Shown one piece after another: positions 32,550-44,928 of a stretch of DNA of 64,000 nucleotides. Source of the DNA: Molanna angustata (Eukaryota > Arthropoda > Insecta > Trichoptera > Molannidae); assembly GCA_963576475.1 (NCBI GenBank), contig OY754984.1, positions 17,645,215 to 17,709,214 on the forward strand, written 5' to 3'. The notes under the pieces were generated by a model that did no database searches, was not told where the DNA came from, and saw nothing but the letters and a program-made list of their open reading frames with translations. Each line of letters begins with the position of its first letter. The stretch's first letter is position 1. A program made the translations under genes and the position numbers.

Positions 32550-35500
32550 ATAAAGATGTTAACTTATGTTTTATATTTCATGTACCTAAGTACCAAGATT
32601 CAATTATGATTTATATTTCATGTACCTACATACATCTAAAGTTGTTAACTTATGATTTATATTTCATGTACCTAAGTACCAAGATTCAATTATGATTTAT
32701 ATTTCATGTACCTACATACATCTAAAGATGTTAACTTATGATTTATATTTCATGTACCTAAGTACCAAGATTCAATTATGATTTATATTTCATGTACCTA
32801 CATACATCTAAAGATGTTAACTTATGATTTATATTTCATGTACCTAAGTACCAAGATTCAATTATGATTTATATTTCATGTACCTACATACATCTAAAGA
32901 TGTTAACTTATGATTTATATTTCATGTACCTAAGTACCAAGATTCAATTATGATTTATATTTCATGTACCTACATACATCTAAAGATGTTAACTTATGAT
33001 TTATATTTCATGTACCTAAGTACCAAGATTTAATTATGATTTATATTTCATGTACCTACATACATCTAAAGATGTTAACTTATGATTTATATTTCATGTA
33101 CCTTAGTACCAAGATTCAATTATGATTTATATTTCATGTACCTACATCTAAAGATGTAAACTTATGATTTATATGTCATGTACCTAAGTATCGAGATTCA
33201 ATTATGATTTATATATCATGTACCTACATACATCTAAAGATGTTAACTTATGATTTATATTTCATGTACCTAATTATCGAGATTCAATTATGATTTATAT
33301 TTCATGTACCTAAGTACCAAGATTCAATTATGATTTATATTTCATGTACCTACATACATCTAAAGATGTTAACTTATGATTTATATTTCATGTACCTAAG
33401 TACCAAGATTCAATTATGATTTATATTTCATGTACCTACATCTAAAGATGTAAACTTATGATTTATATGTCATGTACCTAAGTATCGAGATTCAATTATG
33501 ATTTATATATCATGTACCTACATACATCTAAAGATGTTAACTTATGATTTATATTTCATGTACCTAATTATCGAGATTCAATTATGATTTATATTTCATG
33601 TACCTAAGTACCAAGATTCAATTATGATTTATATTTCATGTACCTACATACATCTAAAGATGTTAACTTATGATTTATATTTCATGTACCTAAGTACCAA
33701 GATTCAATTATGATTTATATTTCATGTACCTACATACATCTAAAGATGTTAACTTATGATTTATATTTCATGTACCTAAGTACCAAGATTCAATTATGAT
33801 TTATATTTCATGTACCTACATACATCTAAAGATGTTAACTTATGATTTATATTTCATGTACCTAAGTACCAAGATTCAATTATGATTTATATTTCATGTA
33901 CCTACATACATCTAAAGATGTTAACTTATGATTTATATTTCATGTACCTAAGTACCAAGATTCAATTATGATTTATATTTCATGTACCTACATACATCTA
34001 AAGATGTTAACTTATGATTTATATTTCATGTACCTAAGTACCAAGATTCAATTATGATTTATATTTCATGTACCTACATACATCTAAAGATGTTAACTTA
34101 TGATTTATATTTCATGTACCTAAGTACCAAGATTCAATTATGATTTATATTTCATGTACCTACATACATCTAAAGATGTTAACTTATGATTTATATTTCA
34201 TGTACCTAAGTACCAAGATTTAATTATGATTTATATTTCATGTACCTACATACATCTAAAGATGTTAACTTATGATTTATATTTCATGTACCTTAGTACC
34301 AAGATTCAATTATGATTTATATTTCATGTACCTACATCTAAAGATGTAAACTTATGATTTATATGTCATGTACCTAAGTATCGAGATTCAATTATGATTT
34401 ATATATCATGTACCTACATACATCTAAAGATGTTAACTTATGATTTATATTTCATGTACCTAATTATCGAGATTCAATTATGATTTATATTTCATGTACC
34501 TAAGTACCAAGATTCAATTATGATTTATATTTCATGTACCTACATACATCTAAAGATGTTAACTTATGATTTATATTTCATGTACCTAAGTACCAAGATT
34601 CAATTATGATTTATATTTCATGTACCTACATCTAAAGATGTAAACTTATGATTTATATGTCATGTACCTAAGTATCGAGATTCAATTATGATTTATATAT
34701 CATGTACCTACATACATCTAAAGATGTTAACTTATGATTTATATTTCATGTACCTAATTATCGAGATTCAATTATGATTTATATTTCATGTACCTAAGTA
34801 CCAAGATTCAATTATGATTTATATTTCATGTACCTACATACATCTAAAGATGTTAACTTATGATTTATATTTCATGTACCTAAGTACCAAGATTCAATTA
34901 TGATTTATATTTCATGTACCTACATACATCTAAAGATGTTAACTTATGATTTATATTTCATGTACCTAAGTACCAAGATTCAATTATGATTTATATTTCA
35001 TGTACCTACATACATCTAAAGATGTTAACTTATGATTTATATTTCATGTACCTAAGTACCAAGATTCAATTATGATTTATATTTCATGTACCTACATACA
35101 TCTAAAGATGTTAACTTATGATTTATATTTCATGTACCTAAGTACCAAGATTCAATTATGATTTATATTTCATGTACCTACATACATCTAAAGATGTTAA
35201 CTTATGATTTATATTTCATGTACCTAAGTACCAAGATTCAATTATGATTTATATTTCATGTACCTACATACATCTAAAGATGTTAACTTATGATTTATAT
35301 TTCATGTACCTAAGTACCAAGATTCAATTATGATTTATATTTCATGTACCTACATACATCTAAAGATGTTAACTTATGATTTATATTTCATGTACCTAAG
35401 TACCAAGATTTAATTATGATTTATATTTCATGTACCTACATACATCTAAAGATGTTAACTTATGATTTATATTTCATGTACCTTAGTACCAAGATTCAAT

Positions 35501-35892
35501 TATGATTTATATTTCATGTACCTACATCTAAAGATGTAAACTTATGATTTATATGTCATGTACCTAAGTATCGAGATTCAATTATGATTTATATATCATG
35601 TACCTACATACATCTAAAGATGTTAACTTATGATTTATATTTCATGTACCTAATTATCGAGATTCAATTATGATTTATATTTCATGTACCTAAGTACCAA
35701 GATTCAATTATGATTTATATATCATGTATCTACATACATCTAAAGATGTTAACTTATGATTTATATTTCATGTACCTATTAAGTACCAAGATTAAATTAT
35801 GATTTATATTTCATGTACCTACATCTAAAGACGTTAAGTTATGATTTATATTTCATGTACCTATGTATCAAGATGTTAAATTATGATTTATA
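32550..35892. repeat. 3.3-kb satellite array, 86-bp unit, 1,190-bp higher-order period
   Basis: The 86-bp unit is a head-to-tail pair of ~43-bp halves, each holding ATGATTTATATTTCATGTAC. The halves differ in their linkers, CTAAGTACCAAGATTCAATT versus CTACATACATCTAAAGATGT. Roughly 39 units (about 78 half-units) are present. Diagnostic variants recur at exactly 1,190 bp. CCTTAGTACC occurs at 33101, 34291 and 35481. The shortened CCTACATCTAAAGATGTAAA occurs at 33141, 34331 and 35521, and again at 33435 and 34625. A 294-bp internal duplication therefore sits inside each higher-order unit. The last ~150 bp degrade. The array has no coding capacity. Confidence 0.95.
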
Positions 35893-36640
35893 AACGTATG
35901 TGTATCGTTCATGGTTTATTATCTTTACATCAACAAACTACTTAATGACATTATTTTTAACGTCTTCATAAAATCCTCCTTTATCTTGCGATTTCTAAAC
36001 CCAAACAAACAACAAATAAAAGATGATACACTGAAAAAAGAAGGTACTAGCAATTCAACAAAGTTCAATCTGTTTATAAAATGCCTTATTTTTCTTTAAA
36101 TAATAAACTGTCGAAAATTATTATTACTATTGTTTTTCGATACCGCGAATAACAATAAGCGTACGGCATTGTCATCAAAGACTGAAATAAAAAATATTAT
36201 TTCTTTCTCTCTCTCTCTATCTCAGTGTCCATTCAAAGGATTATTATTATACCGGCTATTGATAACAGAACACCCCCCCCCCCTAAACGAAGTAAACGCA
36301 GAAAGCGACCACCAGATTTTTAACGTTATTTTTTCGCAACGTAACTTGTAAACAAATAACGGACATTATATTCAGCGATATGACAGAGGCGTCGCAAAGT
36401 GTTTCCGAGTGCGATATTACGAGCTACTTTAGGTGAAAGACCGCTATAATAGCAAAAACCGTGCAATTGCATTATTTTGCTGCTTTAAGTCACTCATATT
36501 TTTTCTCAACTGTTTTTTTGAGTGCTTGTGTTTATATATTACAGTGTCTTTGTACAGTATCTTGTACTTGGGGTGAAACTCTGATATTTTATATTCAAGT
36601 AAAAGATATATCTTCTTGTACACTTTATTAACACGATCAA
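35893..36640. other. Gene-free stretch
   Basis: A C-run lies near 36273 and a (TC)n run near 36207-36222. Nothing else was recognised. Confidence 0.5.
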
Positions 36641-36641
36641 T

Positions 36642-36746
36642 ATTTCAATTATAAATTAGCTATAAACCACTTGTTTTTTGAGTCACCGCGACATGTTTCG
36701 GAAGCGCTGTCCTTCCATCGACCGCCGTGTCGAGACTAACATGTTG
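36642..36746. repeat. Left arm of the ~105-bp inverted repeat bounding a Penelope-like fragment
   Basis: The reverse complement of 37588-37694 with few differences. On the minus strand it contains GGAAGGACAGCGCTTCC, then GAAAC, then ATGTC. This resembles a hammerhead ribozyme stem II, the GAAA box and a minimal stem III ending in the cleavage triplet GTC. The CTGANGA box is not intact (TCGATGG in its place). Confidence 0.75.
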
Positions 36747-37510
36747 TTGTACTGTTGTACAGACACTGTCATACCTAAATCCTCGTCCCACCCCATCTCC
36801 CACAAACTTGCTAGCTTCCATTCCATGATAAACAGACTCATAAATATACCTATGACACAAAACAACTTCCAACGCGAACTACATATCATCAAACAAATTG
36901 CATTTAATAACGGCTACAATAACAAAATAATAGACAGCATACTCGACAAAAAACAAAAACAAAAAACAACTGACCAATACATATATCCATTCAACAACAA
37001 CACCCTAAATACAGAACAAAAATGGAGAAAAATTCTATACACAGGACCTATTTCTATAAAAATAAAAAATACTCGCCCAACTAACATCAAAGCTGCATTT
37101 TATACCAATAACAACATCAGTAGATCATTATCAAATTCTAAAACTAAAAAAAAATTCAAAGAAAAAAGTGGAGTTTATAGAATAACATGTGGTGACTGTA
37201 ACGAACACTTCATAGGACAGACCTCACGCAACCTAAATATAAGAATAAACGAACACAGAAAATGCTTAAACAACAATAATTTCTCAAAATTTGCTAACCA
37301 CATAATCCAAACTAACCACTCATTCAATAACCAAAAACTAAAACTATTACACGAAACATAACATAAAGGATACCGACTTAACAACTACGAATCACTCGAA
37401 ATACATAAACACATAAATTCAGGCATAAAACTTATAAATAATCATGCCTTTCATAACACTTCTCCAATACTTAATATATTCCCCATCAAAAACAAAAACA
37501 CTACGCAATA
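36747..37510 (+). pseudogene. Penelope-like element: RT end and GIY-YIG endonuclease
   Basis: The open frame 36678-37361 (227 codons) starts inside the left inverted repeat. Its meaningful part begins at T-D-T-V-I-P-K-S-S-S-H-P, typical of the end of Penelope reverse transcriptases. It continues I-N-R-L-I-N-I-P, then I-A-F-N-N-G-Y, a linker, and the GIY-YIG domain: S-G-V-Y-R-I-T-C-G-D-C, F-I-G-Q-T-S-R, R-I-N-E-H-R. The GVY and FIG motifs, the catalytic-type R and the EH are all present. A TAA stop at 37359 cuts the frame, but the same frame continues with N-Y-E-S-L-E-I, so one nonsense change truncated the C-terminal tail. The RT catalytic core is absent (5' truncation at the inverted repeat). 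The endonuclease makes Penelope elements distinct from LINE and LTR elements. Confidence 0.8.
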
Positions 37511-37587
37511 CTCCCCTCCCCCCCCCACTAGCCCAAACAACCCTCAACCGCCACCTCCTTCGCTTCACAGACAGATACACACAAATT

Positions 37588-37694
37588 CAACATGTTAGTC
37601 TCGACACGCCGGTCGATGGAAGGACAGCGCTTCCGAAACATGTCGCGAAGTGACTCAAAAAACGAGTGGTTTATAGCTTATTTATAATTCAAAT
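37588..37694. repeat. Right arm of the inverted repeat, hammerhead-like motif on plus strand
   Basis: Plus-strand order is GTCTCGACA, CCGGTCGATGGAAGGACAGC, GCTTCCGAAACATGTCGCG. GAAACATGTC fits the short stem III (ACATGT) found in hammerheads of Penelope elements. The 5' core box has decayed. No sign that the left arm was copied from elsewhere: both arms carry the same core changes. Confidence 0.7.
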
Positions 37695-37856
37695 ATGGTT
37701 AATATTAACTACCACAAAATATCCGGCGAATCATTAAATGTTATTTGTTACATTGAAAAAAAAATTGTGAGCCAGTTTTTTCCCCACAACTTTATTTTGC
37801 ACCTTAAGTGCAAGCTCTATTTTGCACCTTAAGTGCAGTGTTTGCAAGGTTTTATG

Positions 37857-38730
37857 GCCGTGTTCACCAAGGAACATCAAATGGATCATCAACTAACTAC
37901 CTGCTCGGAGCTCAAATCCTTGAGTGCATCACTCAGTGAATTTGTATTTCACCAACTAAAAACCCACATTCTTAATTGAGCCCTAGGCTCAACTCTCCTT
38001 AAATTTCCGGTGTACAGGAATACGAACTCAAGTTAAATTATATAGAAATATTTAAAAATCAAGAACACATAATTTATCTTGTTTCCTTTATTAAAATAAC
38101 AATCAAATATTAATACAGTGTGTATTTCACAATTTTTACTAGTTTTTGAAATTGTTTGAAAAATAGTAATACTTTGATCTCATCAGTAGGTATATTCGCA
38201 TTAGTGTCGTGAATGGCCGTGAGCGCTGTATACCTGATACCATGTTTACAAACATATCGCATACCTGCTATTCTACCCCTGCTACCTGTGTCATTGTGCA
38301 TATCGCCATTATTGTTTTCGTTGACATCAATTATGCTGTTTTAAATGAAATTCAATTTTATTTAACAAATACAAAAAGCAATGTTTTGACATCATGAATA
38401 AATTATTTTGTTCATTTCGCCCTGGGTAAGCGCTCCTGTCCATTTTATTGGCTAATTCAACTATTTTCTAAAACCCAGTCTTTCGTGATAATATAATATA
38501 CCTGGATAATATAGAAATCAAATATAATATAAAATATAACAAAAAATCCTAAAATGTAATATTTTTAGTTACAAAATACGTTGATGAATGAGTTGATCCA
38601 CAATAGACCGTCACTTAAGAGTTGAGTCGCCGGCGTCACTTGACGGTAGTAAGATTGTTTGGTGAAATGAAATTTTACGCTGAGTGCATCAAAAAATTGA
38701 TTTTAGCGCTTAGGAACCTTGGTGAAAGTG
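37857..38730. mobile_element. MITE-like element with TTCACCAAGG ends
   Basis: TTCACCAAGG at 37864 is inverted at 38718-38727. Degenerate inverted similarity continues inward: GAGTGCATCACTCAG, ATTTCACCAA and CTCAACTCT occur on both sides, inverted. Target duplication is not clear. No coding sequence inside beyond short frames. Confidence 0.5.
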
Positions 38731-38958
38731 GGGGTTAGAGTTCTCCGGACTCTTATGTGTGCTTTCAGAGTTTTGCAAGGGGCCGTTGTGGGGGAAGTTA
38801 TTTGCGACGATGCCAGTGGTTTTGGAGAGCCTGACCTATTACAGGTTCCAATTCCATCGTCATCGACGTTCACCAGTAGCTCAGAGATAGAATTACAAAT
38901 GACTCTGTTACCATAAATGATGTTAAAATGGCTCTCAGGGGGTTCTATCTCGTTATAA
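38705..38958 (-). other. Unassigned open stretch, higher GC
   Basis: The minus strand stays open for ~84 codons from about 38958 to a stop near 38703. It reads E-I-E-P-P-E-S-H-F-N, E-L-L-V-N-V-D-D-D-G-I-G and H-I-R-V-R-R-T-L-T-P-T. Composition is close to balanced, unlike the flanks. No family is recognised. It may be the tail of a transposon-encoded DNA-binding protein or an exon, and it overlaps the right end of the MITE-like element. Confidence 0.25.
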
Positions 38959-40130
38959 ATTTGAATGAGACCAAATAATAATTAAAATAATTATTAGAAA
39001 ACTGATAATTCAGTAATTAAAATCAAATATTAAATATTAGACTTGTTGTTGGGATTCTCTAAAGAAAGACAAAGCTTTAATAAACAAAATTACATTTATT
39101 CTAATAATTGATACTATATAAAATAAATTGATCTACATATTTACATTGATCGAGTGTATTTCATTGTGAAAAATAATTCAGCGTTAAAATAAAAAATATT
39201 GATTTTACCAAAAATAAATTAAAACAAGGGAATTCTCTTCATGTTTGAATTTTGAATAAATTGAATTGGATAAAGAACTATAGCAAGATTGATATTGTAT
39301 TAAAGTTAATTAATGATATTTAAAAATTACCGATGGTCAACCAAAATAAAATGTTTTTACCTACGCATTCATCATTTAAAATTCTATCAATTTACCTAAT
39401 ACAATTTTCTAATTTTAATTACATTTTAATGACTGAAGCTGATGGTGGTGGGGGAAGAACTGTATTTTAATATTGAATTAATGTCCCTTTTTCGTTAAAC
39501 TTCTTCTTCATCATCCTCATCTCGGGTTATTTCGTTTGAATTTTTTGTGAAGGTGTCCTTTCCTGGGAGGAGGATGTTCAGTTCCCCTTCCATCTCTCGG
39601 GTGGTCTTCCGAGAAATCTTAACAAAAAAAAAATAATCCAGCTGTGCATATTCGCACGTGTTCGCTTAACGCCACTGGCGCGGTTAATCACCTCCGTTTG
39701 CGCGACAAGGACACATCTCCCGGTCGCATTTTGTTTAAATCATATCGAAATGAAAAGAAAGGAGTCGGTTGAAACAAAAAAAAAACGAAGACATTTTAGC
39801 CACGTCGAGATGATAATCAAAAAAATATGTTTTTTCTTGCACTGCCCCTTAATTCTTTTGTCGTAATAAACTTTTTTTTTCTCTTTCACCGACTCGAACG
39901 AATATAAAATAATATAAAAATTTCCGGAGAAATGTCACAGACACTCTGACAAATAATGAAAAGTCTTAATTATTATCCCTTTTGATAAGAATCTAAAGCA
40001 ATGACGCTTATTATAGTACATAGACTCAGGGAAAACAAAAGACCAGCTGGTACTTTCTTACTATTAAGACGAAAGGTATATACCTATTCGCAGAGGAAGG
40101 ACAATGAATAATGTCTTATATTTAAATATC
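38959..40130. other. Gene-free stretch
   Basis: 39500-39610 resembles the diverged CTCTTCGCAGGTCTTC block at 7561-7734. 39650-39740 is GC-richer (CGCCACTGGCGCGGTTAATC) and unassigned. Confidence 0.4.
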
Positions 40131-40131
40131 A

Positions 40132-40385
40132 GTTTTTTTAACAGATTTTTAATTATCTCAATAGAGACGAAGTTGGAATATTTACTGTAGGAGAACCGGG
40201 AAATCAAGGCACCTACAGGGCTTACGACCTGCCATCGACTGGTTTACGTGATCTCTTTATACGCTTGCGCAACGTTCACCAATTATACCTTTTTAATGAG
40301 ACCCCTATCAATTCAATTTTTGAAAGTTCTATATATTGCAATACTGAAATTCTTTTCGCTTGAAAATAAGGATTTTTACTACATG
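40132..40385 (+). repeat. Dispersed repeat family A, left two thirds
   Basis: ACAGATTTTTAATTATCTCA, GGAGAACCGGGAAATCAAGG, CACCTACAGGGCTTACGACC, TGCGCAACGTTCACCAATTA and TTCTTTTCGCTTGAAAATAA match 63241-63490 closely. The GCCATCTAT end is lacking. Confidence 0.8.
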
Positions 40386-41865
40386 AGTTGGATCTAAAAA
40401 CAAACTAAAATATGTCTCAAAAGAAAAGTGGAATTAAAATTCACTTTTTTAATTTAGCCAATAAATTTGTTGGACATTCAGCAAAAAAATTGTGATCAAA
40501 CAAAAAAAAGTATTTAAAAAGGTTTATTGTTTTGTTTTAAAGCGAAAGGAATAGCAATATAACATAAAGATTAACAAGACTATTTGTCATGCGAAATTTT
40601 TTTACTAAATTTTTGAAGATAAACTTAAAATATGCTTTAAAAGCATATTTTTCTCCAAGTAGTTACCCATTAATAGGGATGTGAAAGATTGGTCTAAATT
40701 TAAGACCGTCTGTATTAACAATCACTCCCGTATTTTCATAAAATTTAAAATTAATGCTGTGGAAATTGGTGTAGGTATGTGTGCCAAGCGATATGACATT
40801 GTTTGTAAATCTTTTGACTTCTGCGTCGGCGTATTGCATTCATTTCCCAGAATACATTTGTGTTTAAAAATATGTAATGTAAAGGTATAGGTATGTTTAC
40901 TTAATGCATAAAATTATATAAATTCACTTTTTTTAAACCACGAAACCACGTATAAGCTATTTTACATGACCGATTTCAAAGTGATCAATTGAACAAAATC
41001 ACCATTCAGAACAATTAATAAACTTACCATAAGCACAGGTTACAGGGACATTTACACAAATAAATTCAATGAATATTATTAATAACACTTATAACTATGG
41101 CGTATTATGTTTGCGATGTTCTTTGATTCGTATCAACTTCACCATGGTAGTTACATAACTAGTCTTTTTTCTATGGTTCTGAAATGAAAAATTGCGTCAG
41201 AGATTGGATTGATGACAGGTACTATAGCGGAAATTAGGAGCTGGTTGATCTATTTTGTGTGAGCTGTACTTCCTATGTTTTTTGTTGAGGTGGTGATTGT
41301 GAGTGCATAATACTGAGATTGTGTGCCTATTCAATGTGGAACAGGAATTATCACCTGCTTCATAATTGCCATTAAAAATTGCCCTAGAACAGGATTTCCT
41401 AGTTGGGCAGCAGTAATCTACTTGTTGTTGTCATTGTTAATATGGTGTTATTAAAAATAAATAAATAAAATATTTAAGTCAGATATAATGAGCGAAAATA
41501 AGACTATCCAGGGATATGTCCAATATCTGCTCATCTCTGCGCATTTTGGAGGAAATTTATGCAACAATTTATTTCTGAAGTTTAAGCGAAACGACGTGAT
41601 AATGAATATTTTCTAAAAGATAAAGAAAAATTCAATTACTCGCTAACGTAACGCAGAAAAGGGGGATTATAAGACACTAAAAAAAAAGAAAACAGATTAA
41701 TATAAACCCAAATTTCATCTTTGAACATAATGTTAAGAGCCAAGTTAAATAAATTATGAAAAAAAATATCGAAAAAAGCGTTAAAACGGGTAAAAGGTCG
41801 AACATTATCAATCTAATCAATTTACAATTTGCATCGAATTTATTTTATTCATTCATTAATACCAT
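40386..41865. other. Gene-free AT-rich stretch
   Basis: Only short frames without recognisable motifs, for example 40681-40890. Confidence 0.45.
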
Positions 41866-41962
41866 CACGGCATATCCCACAATGTGGGGTAACCAGCGAA
41901 AGGTGTGCGGGTGTGCATTGCCTTATAAAAGGGAGCACAACATATCTATGTATACCCACACA
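41866..41962 (-). repeat. Dispersed repeat family E, copy 3
   Basis: The reverse complement reads CCCTTTTATAAGGCAATGCA, CCGCACACCTTTCGCTGGTT and ACCCCACATTGTGGG, matching 16900-16995. Confidence 0.6.
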
Positions 41963-42054
41963 CCAGTCTCGTTTCACCTCAAAAGGCACTATATTCAGAA
42001 TGGGTGGTGAACCTCATTGCTGAACTATGTGAGATGTTATAATTGTTGCCTGTT

Positions 42055-42105
42055 GTATTTTCGATTACCCGGCTCTTACGGGACACTCGAAAACAATAAT
42101 AGAAA
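42055..42105 (+). repeat. Short dispersed repeat shared with 58158-58200
   Basis: TTTTCGATTACCCGGCTCTT and ACGGGACACTCGAAAAC recur with few changes at 58163-58197. Confidence 0.6.
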
Positions 42106-42724
42106 AGATTGGAAGCACTATAATTATATCGAATTTATTTTAAGTGACAAAAAATATGATAAACATATGAAAACCGCCAAATTCTCTATATTATTATGTA
42201 ATATTAGGGTAAAATTTGTTGAATCTATCATTTCCAGAAAAAATCATACATAAAATTAAAAATACATGTTGAACATTTATTTTGATTTTATGCATTCCTT
42301 AAATAAAAAAATTCTTCTCTATGATATGATTTAAAAACAAAACAATTAATGGAGTAATTTAAAAAAAAATAAGAAAGGATATTTTAATATTTTGTTAAGG
42401 GTATTATAAATTTTTGTAACGGTTTTATTCACTCAAAAAATGTTAAAAATTACTTATCGTAATTTTTTAGAAACATACATATCACACGAGAAAATCAATT
42501 TCAAAACCCGAATTTTCAGTTTATATGTCCTCTTAATTGTTTATTCATTAGGTCTCCTTTGCTGTACTCGTAGTCTCTCGATTTTTTTACACCTTTTCAA
42601 TTTCTCAAGTTAAGTCAAATAAAAATAATTCTAATTTTAAACTTGATATTGACTATAAACAAAAATACTCACTCTTTAAAAGAATAATTCAAAACAATTA
42701 ATAAACGACTATTTGGTACACAAT
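42106..42724. other. Gene-free AT-rich stretch
   Basis: Nothing recognised. Confidence 0.5.
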
Positions 42725-42917
42725 GGAGGTTATATTTGGCTTAGTTGATTTTAAATCTGACTTCCGAGCGAAAGGTCCCGGATTCGATTCTCGGTGGAAA
42801 CATAGTTTGTGATTGTGTTTTCAGTCTGGATCTATGAAACGAAGTTTTTAAAATGTGGCAACTTGTTATTGGGTGCGTGTTTAATCAATATTTGACATGA
42901 AACCTGTTAGTTACCTA
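42725..42917 (+). mobile_element. tRNA-derived SINE family 1, plus-strand diverged copy
   Basis: The B-box-like GATTCGATTCTCGGTGG at 42781 is followed by TGTGTTTTCAGTCTGGATCT, AACTTGTTATTGGGTGCGTG and GACATGAAACCTGTTAGTTA. The A-box part (GGCTTAGTTGATTTTAAATC) is decayed. It is the only family 1 copy on the plus strand. Confidence 0.7.
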
Positions 42918-42969
42918 AGAACGAATACAATACAAAATTGTAGTTATCATTAACATAATGAAGATATTG

Positions 42970-44010
42970 TTTTATCCAACTGTCGATTTGTTCAGGAGAA
43001 CTTTGTTCTCTTAACATATCGACAATGTATCAAGCCAGAATACGCGAGAATTGTATGAAGAGGTATACTTTTTTCACGGCTTTTCCAACTTTGAAGTCAA
43101 AAAACACCAACTTAGAGGCTTCGCAGCATATATGTTCCATACACGGATTTACTCAGAATTCGGAGTAGAACATTTCGTGTGTCTGTGTGTGTGTGTGTGT
43201 GTCTGTGTGTGTGTGTCTGTGTGTGTGTATGTCTGTGTGTGTGTGTGTCCGTCCCCCCCTTATAACTTTTGATCCGCTCAATTTACAGAGCCTAAAATTT
43301 CAGAATATATAAACAGTTACAGGCCTACAAAACTTTTATACTCGGAGTTTTGAATTTTTTTTTCAGTCAGGGGTTATCAACTTTTGAATTTTTATTTTAT
43401 TTTTCCCTATAACTCAGAAACCATAAAAGCTAGAACGCTGAAAATTGGTATAAACATAGACAAATACAAAATCTCAAATGATTTTTTTCAAAAAAATTCC
43501 AGGGTTTCTCAAACATTTTTTATTAAGAAAAGTATTTTTTTATGATAAATTTATGAGTTTAACTGCCTATATTTCCATTTTTTTTTTAAAATATCGAAAA
43601 AAGCCGAAACACCCCAACTAGATAATTTAATTTTATATAAAAAATATTAACATTGTTGCAGTACATCTCAAATTTTTTTTAACAATTTTTATAAAAATTG
43701 AATTTAGTGACGACATCGCTTCATACAATTTGTATGGTAGTCACCTATACACAATATCAAAGAAGACTTAATAGTTTGATACTTCATCTCTAAACATACA
43801 ATATACCATCATGCTGTTTTCATATTCCGGGTAGGAAAAAAAGACTGACCTCCATACTATCCTATCTTGACTACCTAGGTACATGTGTTGTATAGAAAAC
43901 TAAATATCATAAAATAATAAATAATTTGTATTTATGGGTTTGGTACTTATTCTTCAACTATACATACTATCGCTGTCGACAGTTGGATCTCATGTGTTAC
44001 ATGCAACTAG
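42970..44010 (+). repeat. Dispersed ~1 kb repeat family F, copy 2
   Basis: It begins TATCCAACTGTCGATTTGTT and ends around GTCGACAGTTGGATCTCATG, so the ends carry ATCCAACTGTCGA in inverted order. It includes a (GT)n microsatellite at 43179-43250 followed by CCCCCCTTATAACTTTTGAT. It aligns with 2816-3850 and is the uninterrupted reference for that copy. The left terminal motif is the one amplified in the 48-bp array at 10866. Confidence 0.7.
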
Positions 44011-44928
44011 TTTTTAAATGGTGAAGTAAAAATAGTAGTTTGTATTCACATTTCTACAATTCAATTAATAACTCAAATCTTCAAATTTTCCATTATTATA
44101 GAAAATATAATATTTACTTATAACGTTGGATGAAAAATTTAAAAAGCTATACAAATTGCATTTATCAAGGCGTTGTTCAATAAAAGAATCACACGTTAAT
44201 ATTGTATTGCGTTGCATCCGCGTCGATCAAAGATAATTCAAACGCTATATATATTGCGGCTATCGAGGCGTTACTTACAAGTTTCAAAATCTCCCATGCA
44301 AATATCGTATTCTACGACTCTCAATCCGGATAATTGCTAAAACGAATTTGTTTAATATTGAAGCAGGCAGCTAAGTGCAGCAAAACGACCAAAAACCATT
44401 GAAGGTAACCAACCAACCTCAGTCAGACAGAGATTCAATTAAACGACTTTTCCATGAAACTTTCACAGAATTCCTTGAAATCTGAGGTCAGTCACGTCAC
44501 AAAAAAAGTATTGTATAAAGCTATATAACAAGGATAAATTATTATCGATGTCAACTATTGGTGTAGCGGGGGTTTGCTGGTTCATTGTAACATTGACATA
44601 TTTGTTATTGGAAAATTTGAATTTATAAGCGATTTTTATGCACTGCAATTCAATAAACATGATACCTCGTATACAAGCCAAAAGGAAACAATGCACTTAC
44701 CTTTTAATTGGCCGGCAGATCCTTGGGCAGAGGACACTCTTCTCCTGCAGTGATAACGGGCGTTTTATTATTGATGTAGCGGGTAAAAACTGTTGAATCT
44801 GCGATGTTATTGTACAAAATAGCGATGAAGAAAGCGAAGATAATGCGGTGAAAAGTAGCGGTTGAAAGTAAGCGGGTTTTTTAATTTATCGGCGAAAAGC
44901 GGCGGTCACACAGACACGAACAAAAAAT
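44011..44928. other. Gene-free stretch, GC rising toward 44700-44930
   Basis: The last 200 bases are enriched in GCGG/AAGCGG motifs compared with the AT-rich surroundings. If the adjacent candidate exon is real, they could be 5' UTR or promoter-proximal sequence. No TATA box or initiator can be fixed with confidence. Confidence 0.35.

Noticed and set aside
32550..35892. CRISPR-like array
   Set aside because: No unique spacers; both halves of each unit are repeated, and the context is a eukaryotic satellite.
43179..43250. (GT)n as a regulatory Z-DNA element
   Set aside because: It is part of repeat family F and is also present at 2820 in the same position; no promoter evidence nearby.
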